From Cognataquiflexum nitidum (lineage in GTDB: Bacteria; Bacteroidota; Bacteroidia; Cytophagales; Cyclobacteriaceae), in NCBI RefSeq assembly GCF_022538055.1, contig NZ_JAKZAM010000019.1, forward strand, positions 1-64,000: 64,000 bases of DNA. The letters are read 5' to 3'. A program made the translations under genes and the position numbers. Shown here one piece after another: positions 32,771-41,692 of this stretch (position 1 is the stretch's first letter; the number at the start of each line of letters is the position of its first letter). The notes below the pieces were generated by a model. It was not told the DNA's origin, ran no database searches, and worked only from the letters and a program-made list of their open reading frames with translations.

Positions 32771-35185
32771 GTGAATAAAGCCAAATATATAAACTTTCTT
32801 TTTCTGCTTTTTTTAATTTCTTCCTGTTCTTTGACAAAAGGACTAAAGGAAGGTCAATACCTAGTATATGATGTAAAAGTAAACGGAGCAAAAAAAAGTT
32901 CGAAATCGGACCTTTCAGGTCTGATTCAGCAAGTTCCAAATACAAGAATCCCTCTTTTGAACACCTCTGCAGGAATTTCCATTTACAGGTTTGGTGAATG
33001 GATTTATGACAGTTCAAGGCATATCAATAAACAGGCTGAATTCCTTACTGAAAGAGACGATCTTAGAATGATCAGTAACGAAAAAGAACTTACCAGAAAA
33101 CAGATCAAAAGGTTGAATAAAATCAATGACAACCTTACCTCACTTGAAAAAAAACTTGAGTTCGGTAATTTTTTTATGAGAACCGGAAATCCCAGAGTCA
33201 TATTTGACAGTACGCTGACTTTGGAAACAAGCCGGCAGATGAAATACTATTTGGTCAATAATGGTTTTTTTGATGCTGAGACGGATTTTGAAGCGGCATT
33301 TAAAAACCAAAAAGTAAGAATTACTTACCTCATCAATGAGCATGAGCCTTATGTGGTGGATTCTTTTTTTACCAAATCGGATGATGAAGGAATCCTGACC
33401 TTATTGGAAAAAAGTCAAGAAAGTATACAAATCAAGGTTGGTGAAAATTATAACCAAAACGCCATCACCAGGGAAAGGCAAAGGGTGGAAGATTTACTGA
33501 AAGACAATGGTTATTATACTTTTTCTCGGTCATATCTTGAATATAACGTTTATAAAGATACTGTAGAACACAAGGTCAAAATCGAGGAATTTATCCGAAA
33601 CCCTTCATTTTCAGATAGTCATAAAGTTTATACATTGGATTCTATCTACTTTTTCATTGATCCTCCTTCAGAGAATTTTGTTGACTATGACTATCATAAA
33701 ACCTACGGGGATATAATTTTTGAGTTATATGAAGACCGTTACTCCGAAAAAATAATATCCTCTAGGATTTTTCTTGAAAAAGGAAATTTATACAACAGGA
33801 CAAATGTCATCGAAACCCAAAGACAACTTGCAAACCTTGACTTATTCCGATTTGTTAACATTGCTTTTGATACCTTGGGCAATGTATTGCGGCCCAGAAT
33901 TTATACCCAATCCAACCAAAAATATTTGATTACAAACCAACTCGGAGCCACTATTACTGAACAAGTTCCAGGGCCATTCTTCAGCCATTCATTGAGAAAC
34001 AGAAACCTATTTAGGGGAGCCGAAATCTTCGAATTCTTCTTTAGGGCAGGCTTGGAAGGAGTCGTATCAGCTACCGGTGAAGGTGGTGTTTTCAGAAGCC
34101 GGGAATTGAATACTTCGGCTTCAGTGATTTTCCCACAGTTTTTACTGCCCTTAAGTGTCAATTCTCTTGAAAGATTAGGAAGGTACAACCCAAGAACAAG
34201 AACACTGATAGGGTATAATTATGTGAATCGGCCGGAATATATTCGAGAAAGTGTGAACGGAATCATTGCTTATAATTGGAATACTAGGAACCTCCGGCAA
34301 CAATATACCGTCAATGCCTTGGATGCAAATTTTATTCGATCTAACCTAAGTGATGATTTCAGAATTTTATTGAAAAATCTTCAGGATCAAGGGAATAACT
34401 TGATCAACTCTTTTTTACCTTCATATGTCAGTAGTATTTCGGGTCAGGTAATTTTCAACTTCAATCAATACGGGGCATTTCAAAAAAACAATGCTTCGCT
34501 TTGGCGTCTGTTCTTTGAAAGTGGTGGGACAACTTTAAATTTTGTCAGTAGCAGTTTTGTAGAAGAGAGAAACCTCTCTTACTTTCAGTTTCTAAAATTC
34601 CAGACAGATTACAGAAAGTATATTCCTATTACCAAAAACCAAACGTTTGCCTATAGACTAAATCTAGGTCTGGCTAAACCTTATGGGGTGAGTGATGGTG
34701 TTTTACCTTATGAAAAATACTTTTTTGCAGGTGGCAGCACTGGGATAAGGGCGTGGCAGCCAAGACGGTTGGGTCCGGGATCTTTTGCACCGGAGCTTTT
34801 ATCTGACGGTTCATTTGATTACAGATTTGAGCAGCCCGGTGAAATTCTGTTTGAAGGCATGTTTGAATTTCGATCAAAAATATATGGCTACTTTGACGGG
34901 GCTTTTTTCATTGACATAGGCAACACCTGGACATTTAATGAAGACACTTCCCGGCCTGGAGCAAATTTTGAATTCAATAGATTCTACAAAGAAATTGCAG
35001 TGGGAACAGGTGCAGGTCTTAGGATGGATTTTGACTTTTTGGTAGTCAGGTTGGATATGGGAATCAAAGCTTACGATCCTGCACGACTTCCGGGTAAAAG
35101 GTATATTTTGAATAATTTTTTCAGGAGTTTTCCCGGACAAAGGGGACAAACGGTATTTAATATAGGTATTGGTTATCCATTCTAA
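32771..35185 (+). CDS. tamL: BamA/TamA-family outer-membrane lipoprotein (TamL-like)
   Basis: An 804-residue outer-membrane protein. It starts at GTG and has a lipoprotein signal with C19 in LISSCSLTKG, then POTRA-like domains (for example EHEPYVVDSFFTK and FVDYDYHKTYGDIIFELYED) and a C-terminal 16-strand Omp85 barrel beginning about residue 390. The barrel has the Omp85 hallmark GGSTGIRAWQPRRLGPGS (the G-I-R-A-W form of the (V/I)RGY/F motif) and ends FNIGIGYPF. In Bacteroidota the lipid-anchored TamA homologue is TamL, which works with TamB in moving lipids or proteins to the outer membrane. No tamB gene lies next to it, so the TamL name is probable rather than certain. Confidence 0.85.
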   Translation: MNKAKYINFLFLLFLISSCSLTKGLKEGQYLVYDVKVNGAKKSSKSDLSGLIQQVPNTRIPLLNTSAGISIYRFGEWIYDSSRHINKQAEFLTERDDLRMISNEKELTRKQIKRLNKINDNLTSLEKKLEFGNFFMRTGNPRVIFDSTLTLETSRQMKYYLVNNGFFDAETDFEAAFKNQKVRITYLINEHEPYVVDSFFTKSDDEGILTLLEKSQESIQIKVGENYNQNAITRERQRVEDLLKDNGYYTFSRSYLEYNVYKDTVEHKVKIEEFIRNPSFSDSHKVYTLDSIYFFIDPPSENFVDYDYHKTYGDIIFELYEDRYSEKIISSRIFLEKGNLYNRTNVIETQRQLANLDLFRFVNIAFDTLGNVLRPRIYTQSNQKYLITNQLGATITEQVPGPFFSHSLRNRNLFRGAEIFEFFFRAGLEGVVSATGEGGVFRSRELNTSASVIFPQFLLPLSVNSLERLGRYNPRTRTLIGYNYVNRPEYIRESVNGIIAYNWNTRNLRQQYTVNALDANFIRSNLSDDFRILLKNLQDQGNNLINSFLPSYVSSISGQVIFNFNQYGAFQKNNASLWRLFFESGGTTLNFVSSSFVEERNLSYFQFLKFQTDYRKYIPITKNQTFAYRLNLGLAKPYGVSDGVLPYEKYFFAGGSTGIRAWQPRRLGPGSFAPELLSDGSFDYRFEQPGEILFEGMFEFRSKIYGYFDGAFFIDIGNTWTFNEDTSRPGANFEFNRFYKEIAVGTGAGLRMDFDFLVVRLDMGIKAYDPARLPGKRYILNNFFRSFPGQRGQTVFNIGIGYPF

Positions 35186-35211
35186 ATCTTAGGTTTACAA
35201 ATCAAAATGCC

Positions 35212-35505
35212 ATGACATTTTCTGAATTCAAAGCTTCAATCAATGAAAAAAATCCTCCAAAAGGTATCAGTTCTCAATTGGAAGCATTGTGGTATGATGG
35301 AAAAGGAGATTGGAAAAGGGCCCATGAATTGGCTGATGGACCATCGGATAAACTTTCTGCTCGGGTCCATGCTTACCTTCACCGTAAAGAGGGTGATATT
35401 TGGAATGCGGATTATTGGTACCGACGGGCAGACGAAAAAAGACCGGATTTTAGTTTGGAGAAAGAATGGAAAATTTTGGTAGATAGAATATTAAAAATCA
35501 GATAA
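35212..35505 (+). CDS. Small conserved hypothetical protein
   Basis: A 97-residue cytoplasmic protein without a recognised function. It is rich in aromatic and charged residues and has the pattern LEALWYDGKGDWKRAHELAD ... LSARVHAYLHRKEGDIWNAD and YWYRRADEKRP. It resembles a short family found in several phyla, possibly related to TPR or Sel1-like helical repeats by its AYLHRKEGD..NA.YWYRRA spacing. It starts 26 bp after the tamL-like gene and may be transcribed with it. Confidence 0.75.
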   Translation: MTFSEFKASINEKNPPKGISSQLEALWYDGKGDWKRAHELADGPSDKLSARVHAYLHRKEGDIWNADYWYRRADEKRPDFSLEKEWKILVDRILKIR

Positions 35506-35540
35506 AAAATATTTTGCCCGATGTCTGCATCAGGCAAAAT
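35503..35540 (-). terminator. Rho-independent terminator of the aldo/keto reductase gene
   Basis: A 13-bp stem with one mismatch (35511-35523 with 35528-35540) and a 4-nt loop. On the minus strand it is followed by ATTTTTT at 35510-35504. It overlaps the stop of the 97-residue protein gene coming the other way and may act on both. Confidence 0.65.
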
Positions 35541-35558
35541 AGCCAATTATTTCAATTA

Positions 35559-36512
35559 TTATTTTTCCCAAAGGTCAGTCAATTTGTATGGGCTTTGTGC
35601 ACCGGTAAAAAAAGAACCGTCAATAAAACGGTATGCTATTCCAATATTGGCAAGTTTTTCCATGTCACTTTCGTCAAGATTTATTTCAATAGAAGCCAGA
35701 TTTTGAATGATTCTTTCCCGATTGACAGATTTGGGAATTACTGCGATATTCCTTTGAACAGAATATGAAATTAGAATTTGGGCCGGCGAAGCCATATGCT
35801 TAGATGCCAGTTCTTTTACAATATTATTATCCAAAAGACTAGGTTCATTGGATTTTTTGGAGGAAGCTGCGCGGTCTCCTGAACCAAGGGGAGAATAGGC
35901 TGTCATCAGAATCCCATTTGCTTTGCAAAAATTGACCAATTTATCTTGGGGAAGAAAGGGATGCATTTCAACCTGATTCATTTCAGGTCCGAATTGACAA
36001 GATTTTATTACCTCCTCTAATTTGGCAATGTTAAAATTTGAAACTCCGATGTGCTTTACAAGCCCCATCATTTTGGCCTCCTCCATTCCTTCCCAAGTCT
36101 GAACCAATGGGACATCCCTATAAGTAAAAAACTCTTCTCTGGTCTGAGCAAAACTAACTCCTTGTTTAAAACTTACAGGCCAATGAATAAGATAAAGATC
36201 AAGATATTCCAACCTGAGGTCTTTCAGGGTTTTTTTCAAAGCAGGGACCACATCATCCAAGCGGTGGTTACTGTTCCAAAGCTTGGAAGTGATAAAGAGT
36301 TCTTCTCTTTTTACAAGACCATCATTAAATGCCTTTTGTAAGGCATTTCCGACCTCCTTTTCATTCTCATAAATCGCCGCGCAATCAATATGTCTATACC
36401 CAGACTCGATTGCCCAGAGAACTGCCTGATAGACTTCTCCTGGTTTTGATTTCCAGGTACCTAAACCTACGACAGGCATTTTGTCTCCATTGCTAAAAGT
36501 GATAGATTTCAT
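35559..36512 (-). CDS. Aldo/keto reductase
   Basis: A 317-residue NADPH-dependent (alpha/beta)8-barrel oxidoreductase. Family signatures in order: MPVVGLGTWKSKPGEVYQ, GYRHIDCAAIYENEKEVG with catalytic Asp and Tyr, LFITSKLWNSNH with the catalytic Lys, YLDLYLIHWPV with the His, then GVSNFNIAKLEEV and the C-terminal coenzyme site IPKSVNRERIIQN. This looks like an active, cytoplasmic AKR that reduces aldehydes or ketones. The substrate is unknown. It converges on the small gene at 35212-35505, sharing the terminator zone. Confidence 0.93.
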   Translation of the reverse strand: MKSITFSNGDKMPVVGLGTWKSKPGEVYQAVLWAIESGYRHIDCAAIYENEKEVGNALQKAFNDGLVKREELFITSKLWNSNHRLDDVVPALKKTLKDLRLEYLDLYLIHWPVSFKQGVSFAQTREEFFTYRDVPLVQTWEGMEEAKMMGLVKHIGVSNFNIAKLEEVIKSCQFGPEMNQVEMHPFLPQDKLVNFCKANGILMTAYSPLGSGDRAASSKKSNEPSLLDNNIVKELASKHMASPAQILISYSVQRNIAVIPKSVNRERIIQNLASIEINLDESDMEKLANIGIAYRFIDGSFFTGAQSPYKLTDLWEK

Positions 36513-36871
36513 GGTTTTGTTTTGGTTTTTTGAACTACACGAAGTTATTAGCTAAATACTGCATTCGGAATGAAAACCTCATTTTTTTGATGGATGTTTT
36601 GGAATTCATTTTTTAAAACGGAGAAAGTCACATTTGTTATCATTTAATTTAAAGTGTGCACGCAAAATTACACCTTCAGATTGGGTATCCATTTTAATGC
36701 CTTGATCCAAATTAAAACACCCGGTACATGTTATAGAAGGCTGTCTTCCTACTTTGTCTCGCCACCGGGATCCTACAGGACTGAAGGAGAGTATAGGTTT
36801 ACTTGCAACGAAGAGAATACCTTAATTTCTCTTTATGGAATCTTAAAAAACTTGACAAAAGGAAATTGCGA
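36513..36871. other. Intergenic region between the AKR and DUF3820 genes
   Basis: About 360 bp without a convincing gene. A 73-codon frame at 36654-36875 has no recognisable features, and I do not count it. A consensus promoter lies at the right end (36872-36901). I see no RNA gene or repeat. Confidence 0.5.
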
Positions 36872-36901
36872 TTGAAAGTATGACTTTATACTTTACTTTT
36901 G
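36872..36901 (+). promoter_or_regulatory. Promoter of the DUF3820 gene, Bacteroidota consensus
   Basis: TTG (36872-36874), a 19-nt spacer and TACTTTTG (36894-36901) match the TTTG-N19-21-TAnnTTTG form. The expected start site, about 7 nt downstream, falls at or beside the annotated ATG (36906), so the mRNA would have essentially no leader, or translation begins further on (an internal ATG lies at 36945). Confidence 0.6.
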
Positions 36902-36905
36902 ATTA

Positions 36906-37130
36906 ATGGACAGACAAATACTTATAGACCTGGTCTCAAAAAAAATGCCCTTTGGAAAGTATAAAGGAAAGTTACTGTGCGATATTCCGGAAGAATACTT
37001 GATTTGGATGCATAGGAAGGGATTTCCTGAAGGTAAACTAGGCATGTGGCTGAGTACCCTTTATGAAATCCGGCTTAATGGTTTAGAAGAAATTCTTTGG
37101 GAATTAAAAAAAATAAACCGCCAACTGTGA
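36906..37130 (+). CDS. DUF3820 family protein
   Basis: A 74-residue protein. MPFGKYKGKLLCDIPEEYLI is the core of the DUF3820 family (the usual form is MpFGKyKG..l.DlP..YL.W), followed by WMHRKGFPEGKLGMWLSTL. The family is sometimes fused to exonucleases and is thought to act on nucleic acids, but no activity is established. The first 13 residues (MDRQILIDLVSKK) precede the core and are commonly present in homologues, so 36906 is the likely start. The 3' end overlaps the terminator of the subtilisin gene. Confidence 0.85.
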   Translation: MDRQILIDLVSKKMPFGKYKGKLLCDIPEEYLIWMHRKGFPEGKLGMWLSTLYEIRLNGLEEILWELKKINRQL

Positions 37131-37142
37131 AGGTGGCGGTTT
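37105..37142 (-). terminator. Rho-independent terminator of the S8 peptidase gene
   Basis: A perfect 9-bp stem AAACCGCCA (37115-37123) with TGGCGGTTT (37134-37142) and a 10-nt loop. On the minus strand TATTTTTTTT follows. It overlaps the last codons of the DUF3820 gene. Confidence 0.75.
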
Positions 37143-37165
37143 GGGAATTCAATGTTATCATCTAA

Positions 37166-38383
37166 TTATCTTGAAATGATTGGGTCTGGACTACTGTCCT
37201 TGTCACCGGTAACAAATCCTGATGTCCTTGCTATTCCAAGAAGCAGAACACCTGCAGCATGAGGTGCGGCCATTGAAGTACCGCTAATGGTATTGTATCC
37301 GCCACCTTTCCAGGTTGATTTGATACTTACTCCAGGCGCGCAATAGTCGATTGGAGGATTTGCGAAATTGGAGAAAGTAGCAAATCTGTCGTTAATATCA
37401 GAAGCAGAAATGGTGTATATATTGGTGCCATTCACCCTAGCAGGAGAATAATTGTTGGCATTTGCAGCACTATTTCCTGCGGCAATTACAAACCTTATAC
37501 CTTTTGCAGCAGCGGCCAAAATTGCGTTGTCTAAAGCCAGGGAAACAGGCCCACCCAAACTCATGTTGGCTACATCACCTGATTTACCTTTAGCTGCTAC
37601 CCAATCCACACCTGCAATGACGCCGTCATAAGATCCTGAACCTCTAGAATCGAGTACTTTAATTGGAACTACCGGTGCTCCGGCAGCTACTCCTACGACT
37701 CCAATATTGTTGTTTATTGCAGCTATAGTTCCTGCCACATGGGTTCCATGTCCATCTCCGTCGTTAAGATTGGCATCTCTACCGGAAGTAAAAGCAGTAA
37801 AACCATCAGCTGTTCTTACATTAAGGTCAGGATGGGTCAAGTCAATACCAGTATCAATTACCCATGCTACATTTGTTCCTGAATAATTTACTGAACCGCC
37901 CACTCGGGTAATACCCCAAGGAGTCTCCTGGCCTGTAGTGCCTCCCCCTCCTCCCGGCTTTCCTTTTTGGGCTATAGACATCACCCTGTTTGGTTCTATA
38001 TAACTCACAGAGGGATCATTTCTCAATAATTCAAGTTGACTTTCATCCAACTTAACTCCAAAACCATCCAAAGCTGCAACATAGACTGCACCAATATTTT
38101 CATCTGCAATCCTATATTTGGCCAAAATGCTAGATACGCTTTTCCTCATGGATGCCTGCATGTCTTCATAGCGTCCATCTTTTCTAAAACCCAATGCTTG
38201 GGGCTTAAGCACTACAATAAAACTTCCTGGAATGATATCACCATTTTGATATCTCATGACTTGATCTTGGGAATCCATGATTGGGGATTCGGTATTTTCC
38301 TGACAGGAAAATGTCACTAGGGCAAAAGCTAATGCTGCGATTCCCGCCGGCTTACCAATAAAACGGTATATTTTTTTGTTCAT
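37166..38383 (-). CDS. Subtilisin-like S8 serine peptidase lipoprotein
   Basis: A 405-residue exported protease. The signal sequence ends in a lipobox-like LVTFSC with C27, suggesting a lipoprotein. Residues about 50-135 form an inhibitor I9-type propeptide (GSFIVVLKPQALGFRKDG ... DPSVSYIEPNRV). The catalytic domain follows, with D177 in VIDTGID, H212 in DGHGTHVAG and S370 in SGTSMAAPHAAG, so the triad is complete. It ends shortly after the catalytic domain, without a T9SS sorting domain. The likely role is digestion or turnover of proteins at the cell surface or periplasm. It is divergent from the TonB receptor gene, with an AT-rich gap between them. Confidence 0.93.
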   Translation of the reverse strand: MNKKIYRFIGKPAGIAALAFALVTFSCQENTESPIMDSQDQVMRYQNGDIIPGSFIVVLKPQALGFRKDGRYEDMQASMRKSVSSILAKYRIADENIGAVYVAALDGFGVKLDESQLELLRNDPSVSYIEPNRVMSIAQKGKPGGGGGTTGQETPWGITRVGGSVNYSGTNVAWVIDTGIDLTHPDLNVRTADGFTAFTSGRDANLNDGDGHGTHVAGTIAAINNNIGVVGVAAGAPVVPIKVLDSRGSGSYDGVIAGVDWVAAKGKSGDVANMSLGGPVSLALDNAILAAAAKGIRFVIAAGNSAANANNYSPARVNGTNIYTISASDINDRFATFSNFANPPIDYCAPGVSIKSTWKGGGYNTISGTSMAAPHAAGVLLLGIARTSGFVTGDKDSSPDPIISR

Positions 38384-38696
38384 AATTAAATAATGTTGAA
38401 GTGGTTTAAATTACAAATTTAATTTTGCTATGCTAAATAAAATCAAAATAAAAATAAAATTCAACAAAAAAATACAAAATATTAATTTAAGCAAAAAGTT
38501 GAAATATTTATATATTTAGGTTCAAGATTATTATTTTTTAAAAGTTTAATAAAAGTCATAACCTATATATTTAGAAGAATATTAAATCAAAAGAGAAGTA
38601 TTAACAATTTATTTTTGAAATGAAAATTGAAACAAAGTTGCATTAAGATTAGGTCAAAAGATTGGCTTTACGTATTTTTGCAACATAGTTTCATTT
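38384..38696. other. AT-rich divergent promoter region, S8 peptidase / TonB receptor
   Basis: 313 bp of very AT-rich sequence without a gene. It must carry the promoters of both divergent genes. A -7-like TATTTTTG lies at 38673-38680 for the TonB receptor, overlapping an imperfect palindrome listed separately. No -33 element at the normal spacing is evident. Confidence 0.5.
38679..38693 (+). promoter_or_regulatory. Possible operator before the TonB receptor gene
   Basis: TGCAACATAGTTTCA is a 15-bp palindrome (TGCAAC-N3-GTTGCA form) with one mismatch. It overlaps the TATTTTTG box and lies 3 bp before the start codon. The position suits a repressor of a metal-uptake gene, for example a Fur/Zur-family protein, but I cannot confirm the regulator. 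Confidence 0.3.
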
Positions 38697-41003
38697 ATGA
38701 TTAAACAGATTAGTCTTTTGTTTTCCATTTTATTTATTTCAACCAATGCAATTGGACAGGATTACTGCAACCTTGTAGTTAGAGGGAAAGTTGTCCATGA
38801 GGAAAACAATGAACCCATAATGGGGGCATATATCTGGCTTTTGGAAAGCGAAACCGGTGCAGTCACTGACAACCAAGGCAATTTCAGAATTCAAAAAATT
38901 TGCCCGGGCGAACATACAATAAGAGTTCAATATTTGGGTCACAGGGAGTTTGTAGAAAAATTAAATATCAAGTCAAACACCAACCTTACAATCAGAATGC
39001 TGGCAAAAGATGTCCAATTGGAAGGTGTAGATATCCATGGCCATGAAGATGCGCTTTTGACAACAAACACAATATCAGGTATATACGGAGAAGAACTGAG
39101 GAATTCAAGAGGTCAAAATCTTGGAGAAACCTTGAGAAAGATTCCGGGAGTTACTACATTTTCTTCAGGATCGAGTATTCAGAAACCGGTTATTCATGGA
39201 CTTCATAGCAATCGGATTTTGATACTCAATAACGGTGTCAGGCTAGAAGGGCAACAATGGGGTGCAGACCATGCCCCGGAAATTGACCCATTTGTAGCAA
39301 GGGAAATTTCGGTGGTCAAAGGTGCTGAGACAGTCCGATTTGGTCCAGATGCAATGGGAGGCGTAATTTTGGTAAATCCGGCTCCACTGCCTGTCAAAGG
39401 GGGACAGAGTGGAGAAGTAGATCTCATAGGATTTTCTAACGGGCGTGGTATTAATGGTTCTGTTGGCATCTTGGGAGGATCCCATAAAGTCAAAGGATTA
39501 GGCTATTGGATCCAAGGCTCTTCCAAAATTGCAGGAAATCTCCAAACCCCCGATTACATGCTTGACAATACAGGTGTCAGGGAATTGAACTTTTCAGGCG
39601 CGTTGGGATTTAGCAATTCCCGGTTGGGAACAGAGGCTTATTTCAGTCATTTTCAAGCCTCTATCGGTATATTGACAGATTCCCATACAGGCAATCTTTC
39701 TGATTTGGAAAGCATTATTGAAAATAGCCGTCCTTTTCGAAATCCGGAATTTACCTATGCTATCCAAAATCCACAATTACGCGTCGACCATCAGCTACTT
39801 AAGTTAAAGGGACATTATCATCTTGCAAAAGGAGCAAAGCTAAACCTTCAATATGCATTTCAAAGAAATCATAGGCAGGAATTTGACCGAAGACGGGGGG
39901 AGCGTAACGATAGACCTGCCCTAGATTTGGTTCTTTTCACCAATACCTTAGATTTTAGCTACAACCACCAAACAAGGAAAAACTGGAATGGGTCAATTGG
40001 TGTGCAACTCATCCAACAAGCCAATTCCAACATTCCGGGAACAGGAGTAATTCCTTTGATTCCAAATTATGATATGCTCAATGTTGGTGTATTTGCTATT
40101 GAAAAATTTACAAGTGGCCCATTGGAAATAGAGGGTGGACTGAGATATGATTTCAGACATATAGAAGCAGCAAGGATCAACCGTGGGGGCATTTTGCAGC
40201 AGGATAGATTTAATTTTAACAATTTCACCGCATTTCTTGGGGCCATGTACGCCATTTCCCGGAACATTACTTTCAACACCAACTTGGGTACTGCTTGGAG
40301 ACCTCCGAGCATCAATGAGCAGTTTAGTCAGGGATTGCACCACGGATTGGCCGCTATTGAAATCGGAAATCCTGATTTTGTCAGTGAACAGTCTTTAAAA
40401 TGGATGAATACTCTAAGTTATTCTCACAGTAAACTTAATGTTGAATTTACAGGATATGCCAACATAATCAACAATTATATATACCTCAATCCTACAGAAG
40501 ATCGATTTGTTTCCTTAAGAGGAACTTTTAATGTCTTCGAATACCTTCAGACAGATGCGTTTTTTATGGGCGGAGATTTAAGCGCAATCTTGACTATTTC
40601 CTCCAATTGGGAATTATTCTCGAGGGGTTCGGTGGTCAGGGCTGAAAACACCAAAGAAAACTCCTTCCTTCCATTTATACCCAGTGACAGATTGGAAACA
40701 GGCTTGAGCTATAATTTTCTCACGGGTATTTCCAAAAACAAATCCAGAATTTCTTTGAGTAACCTTGCTGTAGCCCAACAAACCCGTGAACCTGACTTTG
40801 ACCTTGCTCCTGCCCCACCTGCATATATGCTTTGGAATTTAGGTATTCAAACATCCTTCAAAATGGGTGAGGACAAACTAAACATAGGCTTGCAGGTCAC
40901 CAATCTCTTTAATGAAACTTATAAAGATTACATGAACAGGTTCAGGTATTTCTCTCATGAACTCGGAAGAAATATATTCCTTAAACTTAATTACGAATTT
41001 TAA
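38697..41003 (+). CDS. TonB-dependent receptor, ZnuD-like (probable zinc or metal uptake)
   Basis: A 768-residue outer-membrane receptor. A signal peptide (residues 1-20) leads to a carboxypeptidase-regulatory-like domain (CNLVVRGKVVHEENNEPIMG), then the plug (GQNLGETLRKIPGVTTFSSG, HGLHSNRILILNNGVRLEGQ) and a 22-strand barrel ending LGRNIFLKLNYEF. The plug motif QQWGADHAPEIDPF closely resembles that of ZnuD-type zinc receptors. Downstream are two lipoproteins, one histidine-rich, a common companion set for metal receptors in Bacteroidota. It brings substrate to the periplasm with TonB energy. Zinc (or another divalent metal) is an inference from motif and context. Confidence 0.88.
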   Translation: MIKQISLLFSILFISTNAIGQDYCNLVVRGKVVHEENNEPIMGAYIWLLESETGAVTDNQGNFRIQKICPGEHTIRVQYLGHREFVEKLNIKSNTNLTIRMLAKDVQLEGVDIHGHEDALLTTNTISGIYGEELRNSRGQNLGETLRKIPGVTTFSSGSSIQKPVIHGLHSNRILILNNGVRLEGQQWGADHAPEIDPFVAREISVVKGAETVRFGPDAMGGVILVNPAPLPVKGGQSGEVDLIGFSNGRGINGSVGILGGSHKVKGLGYWIQGSSKIAGNLQTPDYMLDNTGVRELNFSGALGFSNSRLGTEAYFSHFQASIGILTDSHTGNLSDLESIIENSRPFRNPEFTYAIQNPQLRVDHQLLKLKGHYHLAKGAKLNLQYAFQRNHRQEFDRRRGERNDRPALDLVLFTNTLDFSYNHQTRKNWNGSIGVQLIQQANSNIPGTGVIPLIPNYDMLNVGVFAIEKFTSGPLEIEGGLRYDFRHIEAARINRGGILQQDRFNFNNFTAFLGAMYAISRNITFNTNLGTAWRPPSINEQFSQGLHHGLAAIEIGNPDFVSEQSLKWMNTLSYSHSKLNVEFTGYANIINNYIYLNPTEDRFVSLRGTFNVFEYLQTDAFFMGGDLSAILTISSNWELFSRGSVVRAENTKENSFLPFIPSDRLETGLSYNFLTGISKNKSRISLSNLAVAQQTREPDFDLAPAPPAYMLWNLGIQTSFKMGEDKLNIGLQVTNLFNETYKDYMNRFRYFSHELGRNIFLKLNYEF

Positions 41004-41030
41004 ACCAATTTAATAAATCAATTACAAATC

Positions 41031-41624
41031 ATGAAAAACTACAGCTATTTACTAATCATTCTATCGGCATTTGTCCTTACCTTTTCATCCTGCAAGAGTG
41101 ATGATCCTGTACCTGAAAATGAGGGCGAAGTCATTACTGATGTAATTTTAAAATTTACGGAGCTCAATTCGGCAGGTAGTCCTACGGGAACGCCTATTGA
41201 AGTAAAGGCTATTGATCCTGATGGTCTAGAGCTAGGAAATTCTCCTACAATAGAAACCATCACACTTGGAAGAGGAAAAACTTATCTGTTAGAGATATCC
41301 CTTTTCAATAGCATTGAAAATGAGGATATTACTGAAGAAATTGAAGAAGAGAAAGAAGAGCATCAATTCTTTTTCCTAGGATCAGCATTTCAGGGTACAG
41401 CAATTTTGACGTATTCTTATGATGACGAAGACATTGATGGCAATCCTGTGGGGTTGAGGGGAATTGTTCAGACTATTGGATTCAACACTGCTCAGATGAG
41501 AGTGGTCCTCAGACATGATCTCAACAAGAATTTCACGGGTGCAAACAATCCAAATTGGGAGAATTTTGTACAGGCAGGTGGCGAATCAGACCTCGACATT
41601 ACCTTTCCAGTGGTATTAAACTGA
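41031..41624 (+). CDS. Lipoprotein companion of the TonB receptor
   Basis: A 197-residue lipoprotein with a lipobox around C21 (LTFSSCKSDD). It has an acidic segment EEIEEEKEEHQFFFLGS that could bind metal, then beta-rich sequence (GTAILTYSYDDEDIDGNPVG, MRVVLRHDLNKNFTGANNPN). It resembles the small lipoproteins encoded next to ZnuD-like receptors in Bacteroidota. It starts 27 bp after the receptor gene and ends at a terminator, so the two form one operon. I do not know a defined biochemical function. Confidence 0.78.
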   Translation: MKNYSYLLIILSAFVLTFSSCKSDDPVPENEGEVITDVILKFTELNSAGSPTGTPIEVKAIDPDGLELGNSPTIETITLGRGKTYLLEISLFNSIENEDITEEIEEEKEEHQFFFLGSAFQGTAILTYSYDDEDIDGNPVGLRGIVQTIGFNTAQMRVVLRHDLNKNFTGANNPNWENFVQAGGESDLDITFPVVLN

Positions 41625-41635
41625 TAAATTCAATG

Positions 41636-41665
41636 AAGGTGGCTTTTTAAAAAAGCCACCTTTTT
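41636..41665 (+). terminator. Terminator after the receptor/lipoprotein operon
   Basis: AAGGTGGCTTTTT pairs with AAAAAGCCACCTT, then TTT follows on the plus strand, about 12 bp past the lipoprotein stop. A strong stem with GC-rich core. Confidence 0.85.
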
Positions 41666-41692
41666 ACTTATATTGGCATAAAATTTCAAGCT

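Noticed and set aside
36654..36875. 73-codon frame before the DUF3820 gene
   Set aside because: No recognisable protein pattern, and it ends inside a consensus promoter.
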